Part shown: positions 11,450 to 23,019 of the stretch, one piece after another
Layout: every line of letters starts with the position of its first letter
Numbering within the stretch: position 1 is the first letter of the stretch
Origin: Allacma fusca
Lineage: Eukaryota; Arthropoda; Collembola; Symphypleona; Sminthuridae
Length of the DNA stretch: 64,000 nucleotides
Assembly (NCBI GenBank): GCA_947179485.1
Contig: OX359247.1
Span: forward strand, 29,922,801-29,986,800
Direction of reading: 5' to 3'
Notes under the pieces: generated by a model
Databases searched by the model: none
Told to the model about the DNA's origin: nothing
The model's input: only the letters and a program-made list of their open reading frames with translations
Translations under genes and position numbers: made by a program

Positions 11450-12144
11450 GACTATTGATTTCCGTTTGATCTGGTTGAATTGATGATTCCGTTGCAGCAC
11501 CAGCATTTGTTATACTTGCTGCATTGTTTATACTTTGGCAGTAAATCCTCTTTCCACTGGCTTGGAAAGTTCAGTTCTAAATCTTAAATTTATAATTAAT
11601 AGTGGCACATGTGCACCAATCAAAGCAGCTTTAAAACAATTAATAACAACTGGTCTAGTTGAGTTTGGAAATTTAAATTTTGGACGAATTACATAATTAA
11701 GTAAATCAGATATGTTTGAACATTTTACGTGCTTGTCGCTTTTTAGAAAATATATTCTTTCAACACTATCCCATGTTATTATTTCAGGATATTTAGCTAA
11801 ATGTTGTAGTATTAAATTTGAATTTCTTTGATATGATGGAGGAATAGATTTGAAAAATAAATTGACTGAAGGTGAAACATTTAATGACTCATTCTTTGTT
11901 TCCTTACTTTCATTCGATTGAAGAACGTTTTGCTTTATATCTTCATGCTTAAAAGACGTGTGTATGCACTAATAATTGCTAACTTAATATCATCAGGCAG
12001 TGATTCATTATTTAAAATTTCTTCTGCAGTTTCCTTTTTGTTTAAGAATGTGTTTTCCTCTCTATGCTTGATTTCTAGTACTTTGTTAATATTGAATATA
12101 CTATTAAGTTGTTCTTCAGAAACTAATTTTAAACGTTTTGCCAT
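11450..12144 (-). pseudogene. Conserved Polinton ORF (M-A-K-R small protein), frameshifted
   Basis: It starts at 12144 with M-A-K-R-L-K-L-V and runs to a stop at 11935. An overlapping frame continues with a region ending near 11560 that contains P-E-I-I-T-W-D-S, then S-N-I-S-D-L-L-N-Y-V-I-R-P and a K-P-V-E-R-G-F-like tail. This two-part pattern is found in a conserved Polinton protein of unknown role, usually encoded beside the ATPase and the small hydrophobic protein. One frameshift near 11940 and a stop near 11550 break it. Identification rests on remembered family patterns, not a search. Confidence 0.6.
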
Positions 12145-12494
12145 TATGTAAGTGATGTTGCGATTACTGTACCAGTAACTGTACCAAGTATGTTAATAAT
12201 AGGATTAATCACGTGTGGTAAAAATCCACCAATTTCAGTTAATAAGTTTCTTTTCCTTTTAAACGATAACTTCAAATCATCCAACCATCGTATTTGAATT
12301 TGGTGTCTTTTAATTTTACTTTGTTCATTATCTGAAAACATCACGTTACCATTAATAATATTGTGTGTAATTTGTGTTAAAGCTGGAATATTATCATCCG
12401 CATTGGAAACCAGAAGTTGTTTTCGTTTATGTGTACTACAATTAATTAATGTTTTGAGAAAACTTAAGTTCCGCGTAGCGCACTCACTCATCAC
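12144..12494 (-). CDS. Small Polinton protein with glycine/hydrophobic tail
   Basis: A 116-codon ORF on the minus strand. Visible: C-S-T-H-K-R-K near residue 20, a basic stretch S-F-K-R-K-R-N-L-L, then G-G-F-L-P-H-V-I-N-P-I and a hydrophobic, glycine-containing C-terminus (LGTVTGTVIA). Polintons commonly encode a small protein of this form next to the ATPase; its role is not established, and a virion-associated role is inferred from its tail. Its stop overlaps the start of the next minus-strand ORF (12144). It is intact as read, but surrounded by decayed genes. Confidence 0.6.
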   Translation of the reverse strand: MMSECATRNLSFLKTLINCSTHKRKQLLVSNADDNIPALTQITHNIINGNVMFSDNEQSKIKRHQIQIRWLDDLKLSFKRKRNLLTEIGGFLPHVINPIINILGTVTGTVIATSLT

Positions 12495-12532
12495 AGTCTA
12501 AAGTGTTTAAATGTAGAGCAAATGGTTTTGCC

Positions 12533-12913
12533 TTAAAAAGTGCACAATGCTTGTAATCTTGATGCGGTGGAATTATACACTTTTCCGTAATTATGTAACT
12601 GTTTTTCACATCTAAGGATAATCACAATATCCTTTGCTCCAACGAATTTTATGCAAATTTTGTTCTGAGTAGTAAGCGTTTGTCTCTCCGATTGATACGT
12701 TTCGCAAATGCTCTTATACTGCTCTATGTTATCTAAATAACTAAATATAATGTTTTTTGGTTGTTTTCCAGATAGACTATTTAAATTTTTTAATAGTTTG
12801 ATTGTGAATATAGTTTTACCGCTTTGTGAACACCCAGTGATATTCATTGAAAAGGGGAATACTAATAATGGTTCTGATAAATAAATTTCTTCAAAGTCAA
12901 ACATATTATTCAT
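12533..12913 (-). pseudogene. Polinton packaging ATPase (FtsK/HerA type), truncated
   Basis: A 126-codon minus-strand ORF with F-P-F-S-M-N-I-T-G-C-S-Q-S-G-K-T near residue 20. G-C-S-Q-S-G-K-T is a Walker A P-loop, and the preceding hydrophobic strand is typical of Polinton and NCLDV-type packaging ATPases. The family is usually over 200 residues; here the Walker B half has been lost or scrambled after the K-F-V-G-A-K-D segment, and the frame ends at 12533. Its start overlaps the end of the neighbouring ORF at 12906. Confidence 0.75.
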
Positions 12914-13654
12914 TTGTTATTAAACTAAAACATTGTGAATGAAGTATTAGTTTGTTACTACAACTTACGCTTATGAAACCCCCCAGTTTACCCTCAATTA
13001 CTTTAATCTCCTCTCCACTTGCATCACAAACCTTGATATGTATTGTACTTATATAGTCTGGTTCTACTTGTGTAAAATATGGATAATGATAATTAATTCC
13101 TGTTAACAAATTTGAATTTGAAGAGCTATACACAATTCGCAGGAATTTCTGATATGAATCACCGTATAACTGCGTTTAAGTTAGAACAAATGTAAATTAA
13201 ATCATGATTTAAAAATTCATTTTTACAAATTGTGGAGAATTACTTTCCCCCATTTATAATGTTGGGTGAGCCCTAATTGTCTTTCAAGTTTATTTCTGAA
13301 ATGCAACAAATATACTTTCTTAACGGAAACAGAAAATCGATTTTCGACGCATAGTAACTAAACAAAATGAATGTTTTTAATGATTCCCAATCATATCATT
13401 TAAATCCAATGCATAACTCTCACCAGTTGTGAATTTAAAACTTGTATTTTCAAAGAAAAACCAAATATTCTTATCGTTACATATTTGAAATGATTAGTAT
13501 TTTCAGGAATATATCTACATTCTACTAATGCAAATTCAAATTTTGCAACGCTAAAATCTAGTTTGAAAGCAAGTTTTACTCTATAATTAGATGATCGATT
13601 TTGAGGGAATTCATTGACAGAGTCAACGGATGGTAGAGATAGTATAAATGACAT
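12906..13654 (-). pseudogene. Polinton capsid-associated protein (MSFxLxLPS family), broken
   Basis: Two ORFs appear to be the ends of one protein. The first (13654-13400) begins M-S-F-I-L-S-L-P-S-V-D-S with F-P-Q-N-R-S-S-N-Y and E-F-A-L-V-E-C-R-Y. The second (13133-12906) has P-D-Y-I-S-T-I-H-I-K-V-C-D-A-S-G-E. The same start and end patterns flank a roughly 300-400-residue Polinton protein believed to be a virion component; its exact role is uncertain. The middle (13134-13399) is out of frame or lost. The gene diverges from the integrase at 13768. Confidence 0.65.
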
Positions 13655-13767
13655 AATTTTGATATTGTTACAGCATAACTAACTTTCGTTACTTATTCCT
13701 GGTTTTATATAAACGTTTGGCAAACGTGATTATTTGGTTATAACCTTAGAATTGTGTTGGTAGTAAA

Positions 13768-14695
13768 ATGAATGACGTTAAGTTAGCAAAAGAATGCTTT
13801 ACTCCTAGCAATAGTGGAAGGTTTGGTGGTATTGATAGGTTGCACATAAGTGTAAATCATTCCAGAAAAAATGTAGAAACCTTTTTACAAGGACAAAATA
13901 CGTACAACTTGCATAAGTTTGCAAGTGATAAATGTTTCAGACGTAAGGTTTCTTCACCATATGTAAATTATCTCTGGCAAGCTGATTTAATACATTTAAA
14001 AAAATTATCACATTACAATTTTGGATATCGTTACCTACTACCTGTAATAGACATATCCAGTAGATTTGCATACGTAAGGTTATTAAAACGACAAAAGGGT
14101 GAACAAGTCACTGATGCTTTTGATTCTATAATTAAATCAGGAAAAAACCCATTATTTACTGGTAGATGACGGGGAATAATTTTTTGTAAAACGTTCCTAT
14201 CATATTGTAAAATTAATAACGTTAACATCTTTAACAATTTTTCAGATTTTAAAGCATGTGTAGTGGAACAGTTTAATGCAACATTAATTTTAAGGATTTA
14301 CCGGTATTTTACTTTTAGAAATACTAAACGTTATCGTGATATACTTGCTGAAATTGTTTGATCATACAACAATAGATATCATAGAAGCATAAAAATGAAA
14401 CCATCAGAAGTAACAAAAGAAACTGAAATGAAAGAATAGTATAATTTACATAAGGAATTATTTGAAAAAAAACTTCCTCGAGACAAATTTAAGCTAAATG
14501 ATATAGTAAGAATAATTAAGCCTAAAAATGTTTGAAAAGGATTATTGTCAAAGATTTACAAATGAAAAATATCGTATTGAATCAATCATTCCAGGTTATC
14601 CTACAATGTATAAGCTGAAAACATTTTCAAATAATAGTCTTAACGGAATGTTCTATTCTCAAAAAAGTGTTTGTAATAATGAAAATTTAATTTGA
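13768..14695 (+). pseudogene. Polinton retroviral-type integrase
   Basis: The first ORF (13768-14169) contains Y-L-W-Q-A-D-L-I-H-L-K-K, the first catalytic Asp of the rve domain, followed by Y-R-Y-L-L-P-V-I-D-I-S-S-R-F-A. After a frame break at about 14165, further pieces show the expected glutamate-side block with S-Y-N-N-R-Y-H-R-S-I, then a Pro-Ser-Glu-Val motif, and a chromo-like tail with P-T-M-Y-K-L-K near 14600. Several stops and frameshifts make it inactive. Polintons place the integrase near one terminus, so the element end is expected close to 14.7-14.8 kb; no terminal inverted repeat was recognised there. Confidence 0.85.
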
Positions 14696-14819
14696 TTACT
14701 GAGAATCAACATTAGCGTAGAATTAAACGGTGCAACTTAAATTCTATGATTCGAGTATACTGTAAGGTATGCTAACATTTAAATAATATATGCATATAGA
14801 TTTAGGTAAATTTCATATC

Positions 14820-15434
14820 CAACGAAGCTTTCGGTGTCTTTTTAACGCAAAAATATGATACAGGGGAACGAACAAACGCCATTATCAGCCGTCGCCTCCT
14901 GGGATCTGAGAGAAATTGGATCACTTACGGGAAAGAGTGTGGGGTAATATTTTAGGCTGTGGAAAAATTAATGGAAATTCCTAGATGGTCAACTATTCGA
15001 CGTGCAGACCGATAATCGGGCACTTATTGGGTTATTTATACATAAGGAAAGGTCCGATAAATGTTTGCGATGGATGTTTGCAGGAACTGACCCCGCGAAT
15101 CGAATGTATCCGTGGTAGAGACATTGTTGTCGTGGATGTACTGTCCCGGCAAATTTCGATTCGCGATATTTTGAACGATTGCTTCCTTGAACCCCCAGAT
15201 TATGCATCTACTCCCGGTACTGCTGCGGCCCAGTCATTAGGGTGTAATTTAACTGAACATAAACTGATCACCGCCAAGTTGCAGGACCCTGAGAGTTTGC
15301 ACAACAGTGAAGGTTTTGTCACACATGAAGGGATCATTTATAAGAAAGGGGTGGGCTCGTATTGTCCTTTATTCCCGCCCGAAAGTATTCCACGGCTCAT
15401 CATTCTCTGGTCATTTTTATTCATTTTGAAGTGA
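14820..15434 (+). pseudogene. Ty3/Gypsy-type RNase H fragment
   Basis: Plus-strand pieces read E-A-F-G-V-F-L, then S-R-R-L-L-G-S-E-R-N-W-I-T-Y-G-K-E-C, then Q-T-D-N-R-A-L-I and, in another frame, T-P-R-I-E-C-I-R-G-R-D-I-V-V-V-D-V-L-S-R. This is the RNase H and connection region of Ty3/Gypsy pol. The ORF at 14985-15434 carries the last part and a pre-integrase stretch (EGIIYKK). At least two frame changes are needed, and neither LTRs nor other pol domains are nearby. Confidence 0.8.
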
Positions 15435-17410
15435 TAATGACTACAAGTCATGAGGAATTTACGAAATGAAGTTGAAGTCAAGCTACATCTCACAAACTAA
15501 ATGTAATCCAGGCTTCCCAGTCAGTTTCCATGCCTTGGCTCTTTCTGGAGCCACCACTCCTTGCACCGTCTCTCTTCATAAACAGGATTGGAGAGTACAC
15601 CTCCGCATCAACCTGTACTAATGCTCATACACACTCCCACTTTCCTCCACTCTTGAACATCTTGTTCCTATTGCACGGCCAAGAGACCTTTTCCATTGCC
15701 GACTGGTCTACATACAGTACATCCCAGTGAGTGCTAATATAAATTGCTATGAACGTTAAACAGCATCTTCAAATAATCCTTGAAATTTCTAGTTTCAAAA
15801 ATACGTTATTTAATTAAAAATATAATGCGACATCTCTGTCTACTACCTTTACATGACACAGTCACTTAAGATTGAGAGCTCGATAGAACAGATACTTTAA
15901 AAATTGAAATTTGCAAGAACAATTAAGATAATAACCATTACTGGCAGTTCTCAATGATGTGTACATTATGTTGGAAGCAAAGAATATTTACCAAAATATC
16001 CGTTACATTTTGTTTAGGATGAAGCTTATGTGCAGGGTATCCAGAGAGCACGTGGGCTTTCTATTCAGTAATATGTTACTATGACTATCAAATCTTCGGG
16101 ATGTGTAATGAATTTTATAGCGTACTCACTATATAAATGTTGCCTTTATAAGCGATTTCCAATTGAACGGAATTGGGATTAGCAGCCTCAATTCCCATTA
16201 GTTGCTGGAGACTATCTTTATTACAAATTGCGTTTATAAGTAACAAATTTTTATTTTACTATTTTAATAAGAAGCATATACGAAAAAAGTATTGTTGAAG
16301 TTTAAATTACTGCTTGCAGTTGTGTTCATAAGAGTTCGTGTATAGAATTTAATTTAAGTTTAGGTCAATTTCAGGTCAAGCTCAGGTCCGTTTCCAGTTA
16401 AGCTTAGGTCAATTACAGAATCAGTTCAGCAAAATTTCGGTATTCGTTTTGAGTCTAGTTCAAGTCAAGTTTAGTTTAAATCGCGTGTCAAATTCGGCTA
16501 AAATTCATGTAACGTTGGGTTTTTGTTTAAGGCTGGTGAAGCCGGGGTCTCAGAGCTGAAAGATAAAGCATGTCATGGGTTTTTGGAAATCTCCCTGGAA
16601 GATCATTTCTGAATTTCAATGCTAACTATTATATCCATCTTATTACCTCCCTATTATCTCTGGCAAGTCATCAACGATTTCAAAAATTCCTTCTGAAAAA
16701 ACAGCGATTTCAAAATCCATGTTGGAAAAAATCCCTTACAAGACGTAAAATCCCTGCCAAATTAGGCCAATCAAGCCAAAAATCCCCTTAACAAATTTCA
16801 ATGAAACGTCAACAAATTTAAAAATCCCTGGCTAAAAAGGTCAATGATTTTAAAACTCCGTTCGTAAAAAGAAATCTCTTCCCTTTGGGATTTTCCCTGC
16901 CATAAATATTTTTTCTCTAGGAAGAATATTCCCGTCTTCCTAAAAAAATCCAACCCCTGAAGCATGTAAGCGTTTTACTTTTAAATATTAATTTTTAGGA
17001 TATCTAAAATATGCGTTACTACCATAATTGCATGTGATCAAAATTTTGATTACATATTATTATAGAATCTGCGAACTTAATTTCCCCTGTGGTCAATGTC
17101 TACCCAAAAGTATTTGGCTGGCATATGGTCAAGGTATTTGCGGGTGTCTTGAGTCTAATTAGTGCTCCAACTGAAGTAGTTGCGCTGAGGTCAGGCAATT
17201 CAAACTGTAACGGATTCGAAAAAAGTTTGTAGGAAATTTTCTCGAATTCTTGACATTCCGTAGAACCAGCCATCAATACCGTGAGAAAATGAAACTATAT
17301 TGTTTGCATTGTCTATTTCTAAATGCAAATACAATATATATTATTGTAAATCTCAGATTATAAAACAGTGTTCTGGATGTTCTAGTATGCATATTGTTCG
17401 TGTGTTGGCT
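15435..17410. other. Intergenic, no supported gene
   Basis: AT-rich sequence with no convincing reading frame. 16340-16480 contains irregular direct repeats of AGGTCA-like hexamers. 16580-16940 contains degenerate AATCCCT-type repeats. ORFs of 60-75 codons here show no family pattern. Confidence 0.4.
16362..16411 (+). repeat. Irregular array of AGGTCA-like hexamers
   Basis: AGGTCA occurs at 16362, 16373 and 16406, with AGGTCC at 16384 and AGTTAA at 16396, spaced 10-12 bp. The pattern continues loosely to about 16480 with AGTTCA and AAGTCA. AGGTCA is the half-site of many nuclear receptors; a 5-bp spacer is the DR5 arrangement. It may equally be a decayed simple repeat. Confidence 0.3.
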
Positions 17411-17859
17411 ATGTCCTAGCCAGGCGAATATATTTCGCAACATGATTCGACGGTTGTTGCATAGAGGTTTACGGTATGCGTGGATGCAGATGGTATTTTC
17501 TGGACACCTACTCCACCCTGTTCACACATAGAGCCCCCTCCGCCACCTAAAGCTTCACCATTGCCACCACACAACCCTCTGGTACCTCCAGCCCCACCAA
17601 TACCCCCATCAGCCCCATCGCTACCACCACCACCAACACGGATACCACCACTAGCAACACGGCTGGTGTCTCCCGTACATCCGCTACTACCTTCACTCCG
17701 GGTCCTACCGCTAGCCATTTTGGGACCACTTACAGCGACTCCCATCACACCATGATTTCAATTGACACCACCTCGGAGGGTTTAGACCTCGAAATTTACT
17801 AGTCCAGGTTAAAAGCATACGGAGTATTTGACCCGGAAGACAACTTCAAAGAAGTGAGT

Positions 17860-17985
17860 CCTTATGAATTTAAGACACAAAGAGTGAGACAGAGAGAACT
17901 TGAGAGTAAGGCAGAAAGAGAGACAGCATGAGACAGAGAGAGAGTGAGACAGAGAGAGAGTGAGGCAGATTGAGATTGAGGCTTC
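17860..17985. repeat. GA-rich microsatellite
   Basis: Imperfect iterations of GAGACAGAGAGAGTGAGACA between 17878 and 17980. The low-complexity ORF on the minus strand here is a by-product. Confidence 0.8.
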
Positions 17986-18004
17986 TACTTTCAACTTTTT
18001 GAGA

Positions 18005-18160
18005 ACTCATACTTGTTGCAATACTTGTTGGAAATTACTTAAATACAAGTACTGACAGTTACTTGACCCGAGAGTACGAGTATAAGATTTGTTCTGACTT
18101 CGTACTTGACGCGTACTCGTACTTGAAACTCGAATACGTACTTGTACCCGGGCGGAATTT
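18005..18160. repeat. TACTTG-rich arm, probably half of a foldback element
   Basis: Repeated TACTTG, ACTTGTA and TACTCGTA motifs lie between 18008 and 18150. The arrangement is like one arm of the foldback MITEs elsewhere in this window. No opposing arm or target duplication was found. Confidence 0.45.
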
Positions 18161-18164
18161 TACT

Positions 18165-20550
18165 TACAGTTAGGTTTTTTGTTAAAGTAACTAAACTTAA
18201 ACCATATTTCATTCCCACCCCATACATCCGGTCTGCAGTCTTCGGGTGGCGAAAGGCATACTCCTTGAGAAATGTCGAAAGTGTATTGAATAAATGCATA
18301 TATTTCACCAATCAAATGTAGACGTATACAAAACTACTAGGACCTCCCCGTGTAGGAGGTGTGTAGGATAGACTGATCAATTCTACTTGTAAAACGTAGG
18401 AATATTTGTTTGCTTGGTCACACTTTAAATGTGGGAAGGATACAGGCTACGCTGAATCATTTTTCACAAGCTTGAGATAAACAATTTTTCATACCAAAAT
18501 AGCATATAAATCTCGCAGAACAACTTTTCATAGAAGTTCGTTGGAAATAATCCCTAAAGTGTTGAATCTGGAGTTCAAAGTTATCAAACGTAGTTTTCCG
18601 CAGCGTATGTACTGGCGGAATCGTCGGGATCACCGATGGAAGTTACTGTATAAGCGATATAGAGGATTAAGAACAGAATTGGTTAATATTACTAGCGCTA
18701 ATGCTGATTTCAACTATCAATTTAAAAAATGCATGCTTTAGTGTTTTTCTGAGTTTTTTCTTCGTGGCGTATGCAGGGAGGACAGGTTGACAATGAATAA
18801 TTTGTTAGGATGACGATAGAGGGTATTGTTCAAAGAGATTAAAAATAAAACATAATATAAGTACATTCCTTAAGTACTCAGCTATATAAGTTTTGATGAC
18901 GGCCACTGTGGACAAGGGAATATTGAAAAATAAGAGGGATATTCGTCACTGAAGTCTCTGTTGGCTAAGTTCTTATTTATTTGGATATTTCCCGAAAGCG
19001 GAAGGTTAGCAGGAAATTTCCAACATGATTTTGTCTCCACTGAAAAGTACGTTGGCGTATAGAAGCTTACTGGAGGCAGCGAATGTTTATAACATTCAAG
19101 ATCCTCTTAATGCAACAATAATTTGGGTTTTTGTTGATTTAACGAAAAGCAACGACAGTTAAATTGCTAGAATTTTGGGAGAAGACCAACAGCAAGAGGA
19201 TAGCTTGGCATTGCTAGGTCTGTCATTGACGTCCTTTCGTTACAGGATACAATGGGAATACACCTTAAGAGTAGGTACATTTTTAATATCGGGTTTGCAT
19301 GTCAGTGAAGCGTTTTACAGTTCTGATTTATTATTTTTTGTTCTTTCTCCGTGACGACACCCGGGAAAACATTGAAACGTTTTCTATGGATATGGTGGAG
19401 TGTATTAGGGTTCCAAACAGGTCAGCTTTACAATTTTGTCGAGAACGTGTGAGAATGGTACATGAAACGGGGTGCATTACGGCTTAGTTGGCCCTAGGAC
19501 CAAAGTGTGTAACCCCGTCTGCTGAGATCCATGCCGGTTAAATCTTCATCAGCAGGTTACTGCGTTTTCCATCTTTCATAAAATGGTACCTGTAGTTGTC
19601 AGATGTCTACTATTTTTAATACCACTAGCTTTAATTTGGTCAGGCATGCTACTGTAAAAATTGAGGTTTACTACAATTGTTTACTACAGGTGCTACAATT
19701 TTTTTTATAATAAGATCTACTTTTCAGGTAAAAAGGGTATACATGAAGTCATTCAATCATCGACCCAAACCGAGAAGCTTTTATGCTTCGATGCACAGAC
19801 GTGGAAAGTATTCAAAAAAAAATCGAAAACCCAGAAAGGATGCTAAATTAACCAATGAGAGTACGTCAATATTCGACGATAGTAAAATGTTTGTTACTAT
19901 ATAGAGCCAGAATGTGTTTATCGCGTACTCCCATATTGTTTTTTAAAATCTTAGAATTTTAATGCCCTCTGTGTTGTGCCAAATTGGGGAAGCGAGATAT
20001 TATGGACAAGCATGTGGACTTGAAGCACATAAAACAGACTCCTGAGAAGTGTCCAAAAATTTGAAAGATGTACAGTAGCAAAGACAGTCTCAAATCACAT
20101 CGAAGGAAAATTATTTGTTAAAAAGATCTTGTATCAGTACATCTTGACAATGAAGTTCATCTGCCAACATAGCTTTGCTTGTTGAATAAATGCGAAAGAA
20201 TTCTTTTAAAATTAGTTTTACTAAGAACAAAAAATGCTAACTAGACTCGAAACTGAATGTTGACTAAGCTACAAATTAAAGTAGTAGTTATAAAGTTTTA
20301 TTTTATGCATAATAATGCTGTTTTAATTCGAGTTTTTAAACTAATATGGACTTTCATCAGCCTTGTTTTAGCTACAAATTATTTGATAAGGATTATCCAA
20401 TTAGTGTAGAACAGTATTAAATAATAAAACATTTGTAAGTTTTGTCCAATAAATTAACTGTCTGTAAATACGTAAATTTGCAATTACCTAAAAACAGAAA
20501 CCTTTCATGTATATACAAAACTATTATTTTTCAGCCTGATTACAGTGCAG
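18165..20550. other. Intergenic, no supported gene
   Basis: Several 60-75-codon frames exist (18541-18741, 19299-19487, 19661-19904), the last two lysine/arginine-rich. The frame at 19731-19904 follows a plausible acceptor (TTTTCAG at about 19730) and ends in a stop. None matches a family I recognise, and nothing joins them into a gene. Confidence 0.35.
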
Positions 20551-20553
20551 TTT

Positions 20554-20900
20554 TTATAACACAATAATGTAATCAAATGTTACAGTATACAGTTCAATGT
20601 CTCCAAATTTAGCTCCTCCTAGCTTCATGGCATTTGAGAAGTCAAACTCATGTTGCTTCTCCGTCACATCAATCATTGATATTTTTTCAGTGGAATTCCC
20701 GTACATAGAGATCCAACGTCTGAGATGTATCACAGACCAGATCAAACCAACCGCCATCAAAACCCCTGTGGGTGAAAGCAATCCTCTTCGTATTATTTTG
20801 TAACAATATTTTTAAGTAATATTATTTGCAAACAGAACTTTACTCAAGACATAACCAACAATTAATGCTGTTGGTTCTTTTGTGCAGCGGGCTTCGTTAT
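20554..20900 (-). CDS. Unknown single-pass membrane protein, last two exons
   Basis: Two minus-strand exons fit together: 20900-20844 (acceptor TTGAAG, donor GTAAAG) and 20765-20554 (acceptor ACCCACAG), joined in phase at an A|GG codon. The joined protein has a hydrophobic stretch (LMAVGLIWSVI) preceded by basic residues, and a roughly 50-residue charged tail ending in F-D-Y-I-I-V-L. I do not recognise the family and cannot find upstream exons with confidence. It could be the 3' end of a host gene or a retained fragment. Confidence 0.35.
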
Positions 20901-21289
20901 CTTCAACAAAAACAAACAGTGTTTAAGTCAGGAGAACAGCACTGGGTTTTATTATGTAGTGTGACCCACTGCTGTTCGGATGATACACACTGAAGGTGTT
21001 GTGGTTTCCATGACAACTGTGTGCTATTATATTCTGCATCTTAATTTTTGTAATAAATTTTCTATATTTTGAACGAAGTTTTTACTACATTGGTACAGAT
21101 TACAATGATATTATAGTTAATAAAACGCACGTCAGATAGTCATTTTCTCAAAATAATTTTAAAGTCATCAAAATTAAATGAAAACGTTTACTCGAGGGCT
21201 CCAGATAAGTGGATCTCGCATGTCGGAATAATTTAGAAGTAAAACATCTGTAACATGCGACTAGGTATGACGTGAAGTATTAAAACTAT

Positions 21290-21790
21290 CGGGCGACAGA
21301 AGAACTTTAGTTTTGGTCACAGTCCATCACAACTGGTCAGAACTCCGGTTATAATACAAATAGTTTGGGAATCACAAAACAACTGGTCAAAACTCGCCAC
21401 AACTCCTTTTCTAATACAAACAGAGTTTGAATCATTCAGTACTCATCACAACCCCTCACTAACCGTCACATCTCCGTTTTATAATACAAATATATTGGAA
21501 ATCGCAACTAATTACAACTAATCACAACTGCTCACACGCGTCACAACTCCTTTTAAAATACCAAATTGATTGGGAATCACATCCAATCAAAACTGTTCAC
21601 AACCCGTCACTCCTTTTTCAATACAAATAGTCATGGAACCACAACTCATCACAACTGCCCACAAGCCGTGGCAACTCAGGTTATAATACAAATATACTGG
21701 GTATAAAAACTCGTCACAACGGCTCAAAACCCGTCACAACTCCGTTTTATAATACAAATAGATTGGGAAGTACAACTCATCACAAATGTA
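21290..21790. repeat. Tandem repeat, about 70-bp unit
   Basis: About seven diverged copies of a unit containing CGTCACAACTCCGTTTTATA, then ATACAAATAGATTGGGAATC, then ACAACTCATCACAACTGCTC. Copies start near 21320, 21395, 21465, 21545, 21605, 21670 and 21730. The array ends immediately before the ORF at 21786. Confidence 0.8.
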
Positions 21791-22244
21791 TAATGCAGAA
21801 GATTTTTCATACGTTGAAGACGACGGCGCTAATGTCAGGCAAGTTTATAACAACGACGAATATGTCCCGGTGAGTCGAAACGCTACAATTTTGAAAGATA
21901 TTCGGAGTTCGAAAACCATTTCGTCGAGATTTCCAACGATTAAGCACCAGTCTTACCAACAAATTTTTCAAAAATTAATAGAGGAAGGGGGACAAAATGG
22001 TAAAACTTCGCCCACTTGATAGCATGGTTTACGATTATTTCCAGGAAGCTTTCGAGTCGTGGAAAATTGTACACAACTAGGATATTCGACAGCAGGGGGA
22101 AGTCAGGTTTCTCGTGTAATTCCGAATATCGACTTTAAATCTTCGGCGACATGGGTCCTTAGCTTTAACCGAAGACATGACATTGGGTCCCGGAAAATCC
22201 AGCGAGTTGTTAGCATGCGTAAGGTTTTAGAACGATCCAAATAG
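21786..22244 (+). pseudogene. CENP-B/transposase-type helix-turn-helix fragment
   Basis: The ORF at 22059-22244 has I-D-F-K-S-S-A-T-W-V-L-S-F-N-R-R-H and I-G-S-R-K-I-Q-R-V-V-S. This matches the recognition-helix pattern (F-K-A-S-x-x-W-x-x-x-F-K-x-R-x-x-I-x-S-R-K) of CENP-B-like DNA-binding domains in transposons and transposon-derived genes. The ORF at 21786-22019 may be its N-terminal part; a frame break near 22050 separates them. No catalytic domain follows. Confidence 0.5.
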
Positions 22245-22260
22245 AGCCGTAAAGTTATGA

Positions 22261-22883
22261 TTATGCAGTAAATGAAGAACGTCTCCAAGAATTGTAACCG
22301 AAGTTTTTATGGTCAACTGAACACGTTGGAGTACAATACAAAGTCATTGGTACGCGGACATTGTCTTTCAAAGGAAGAGTCGCATATGGGTTTGGGTTTT
22401 CACAGTAAAATCGAGCAACACAATTAAACTGTATACGGTCTATAATAAATTTGGCCGGAAACAAAGTCGGGGATTTTTATGTTTGCCTTCAAGAGATAAA
22501 AAGGGAAATGGCTCGTGTGTCGAGGCAACCATAATACCAACATCAAATTTGACAGGACCATGTAGCGCGTCCGGTAAACTGACAAAGTCTCCTCTGGAAT
22601 ACTTTTTATAGAAAGTTGTAAAACCACACGTACGACAAATTTCACCACATAACTGACCCAGGGGAACTTGTGCTAGAAAATACAGAAGCGGAGAAAGCCA
22701 ACGTGATACAAAGAATCTGCTGGATGTAGTAACACCGCGTGCTGGATCAAGTAAAATCATCAGAAAGCCGGCAAAAGAGAAACAATTCCCGAAATAATTA
22801 TCAATTCCACTAATGCAACCGTTGGCATCAAAATCACAAGGTCGCAACGATCGGATGAAGCAACAGAATGTTACTGGTATCAC
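22261..22883 (-). other. Unrecognised minus-strand reading frames
   Basis: A 147-codon frame (22883-22440) and a 67-codon frame (22464-22261) overlap. The first is cysteine- and phenylalanine-rich (G-E-I-C-R-T-C-G-F); the second contains N-P-Y-A-T-L-P-L. They may be decayed coding sequence of the same minus-strand block as 23.8-25.8 kb, or chance. I cannot assign a family. Confidence 0.25.
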
Positions 22884-23019
22884 TCGTCAAGAAAGTGAAC
22901 ATCCTTCTCTTCAAGTTGTGAAACGGAAGAAGTGTTTCAACCCTAATTCAGGAAAGTGAAATCATTATCGGGAGCTCATCTAAAATACATCTTTGACATC
23001 AAGAAGCAAAAGTGTTTCA

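Noticed and set aside
17416..17755. Proline-rich 91-codon ORF and glycine-rich antisense ORF
   Set aside because: Low-complexity C-rich stretch open in three frames; no domain and no splice context.
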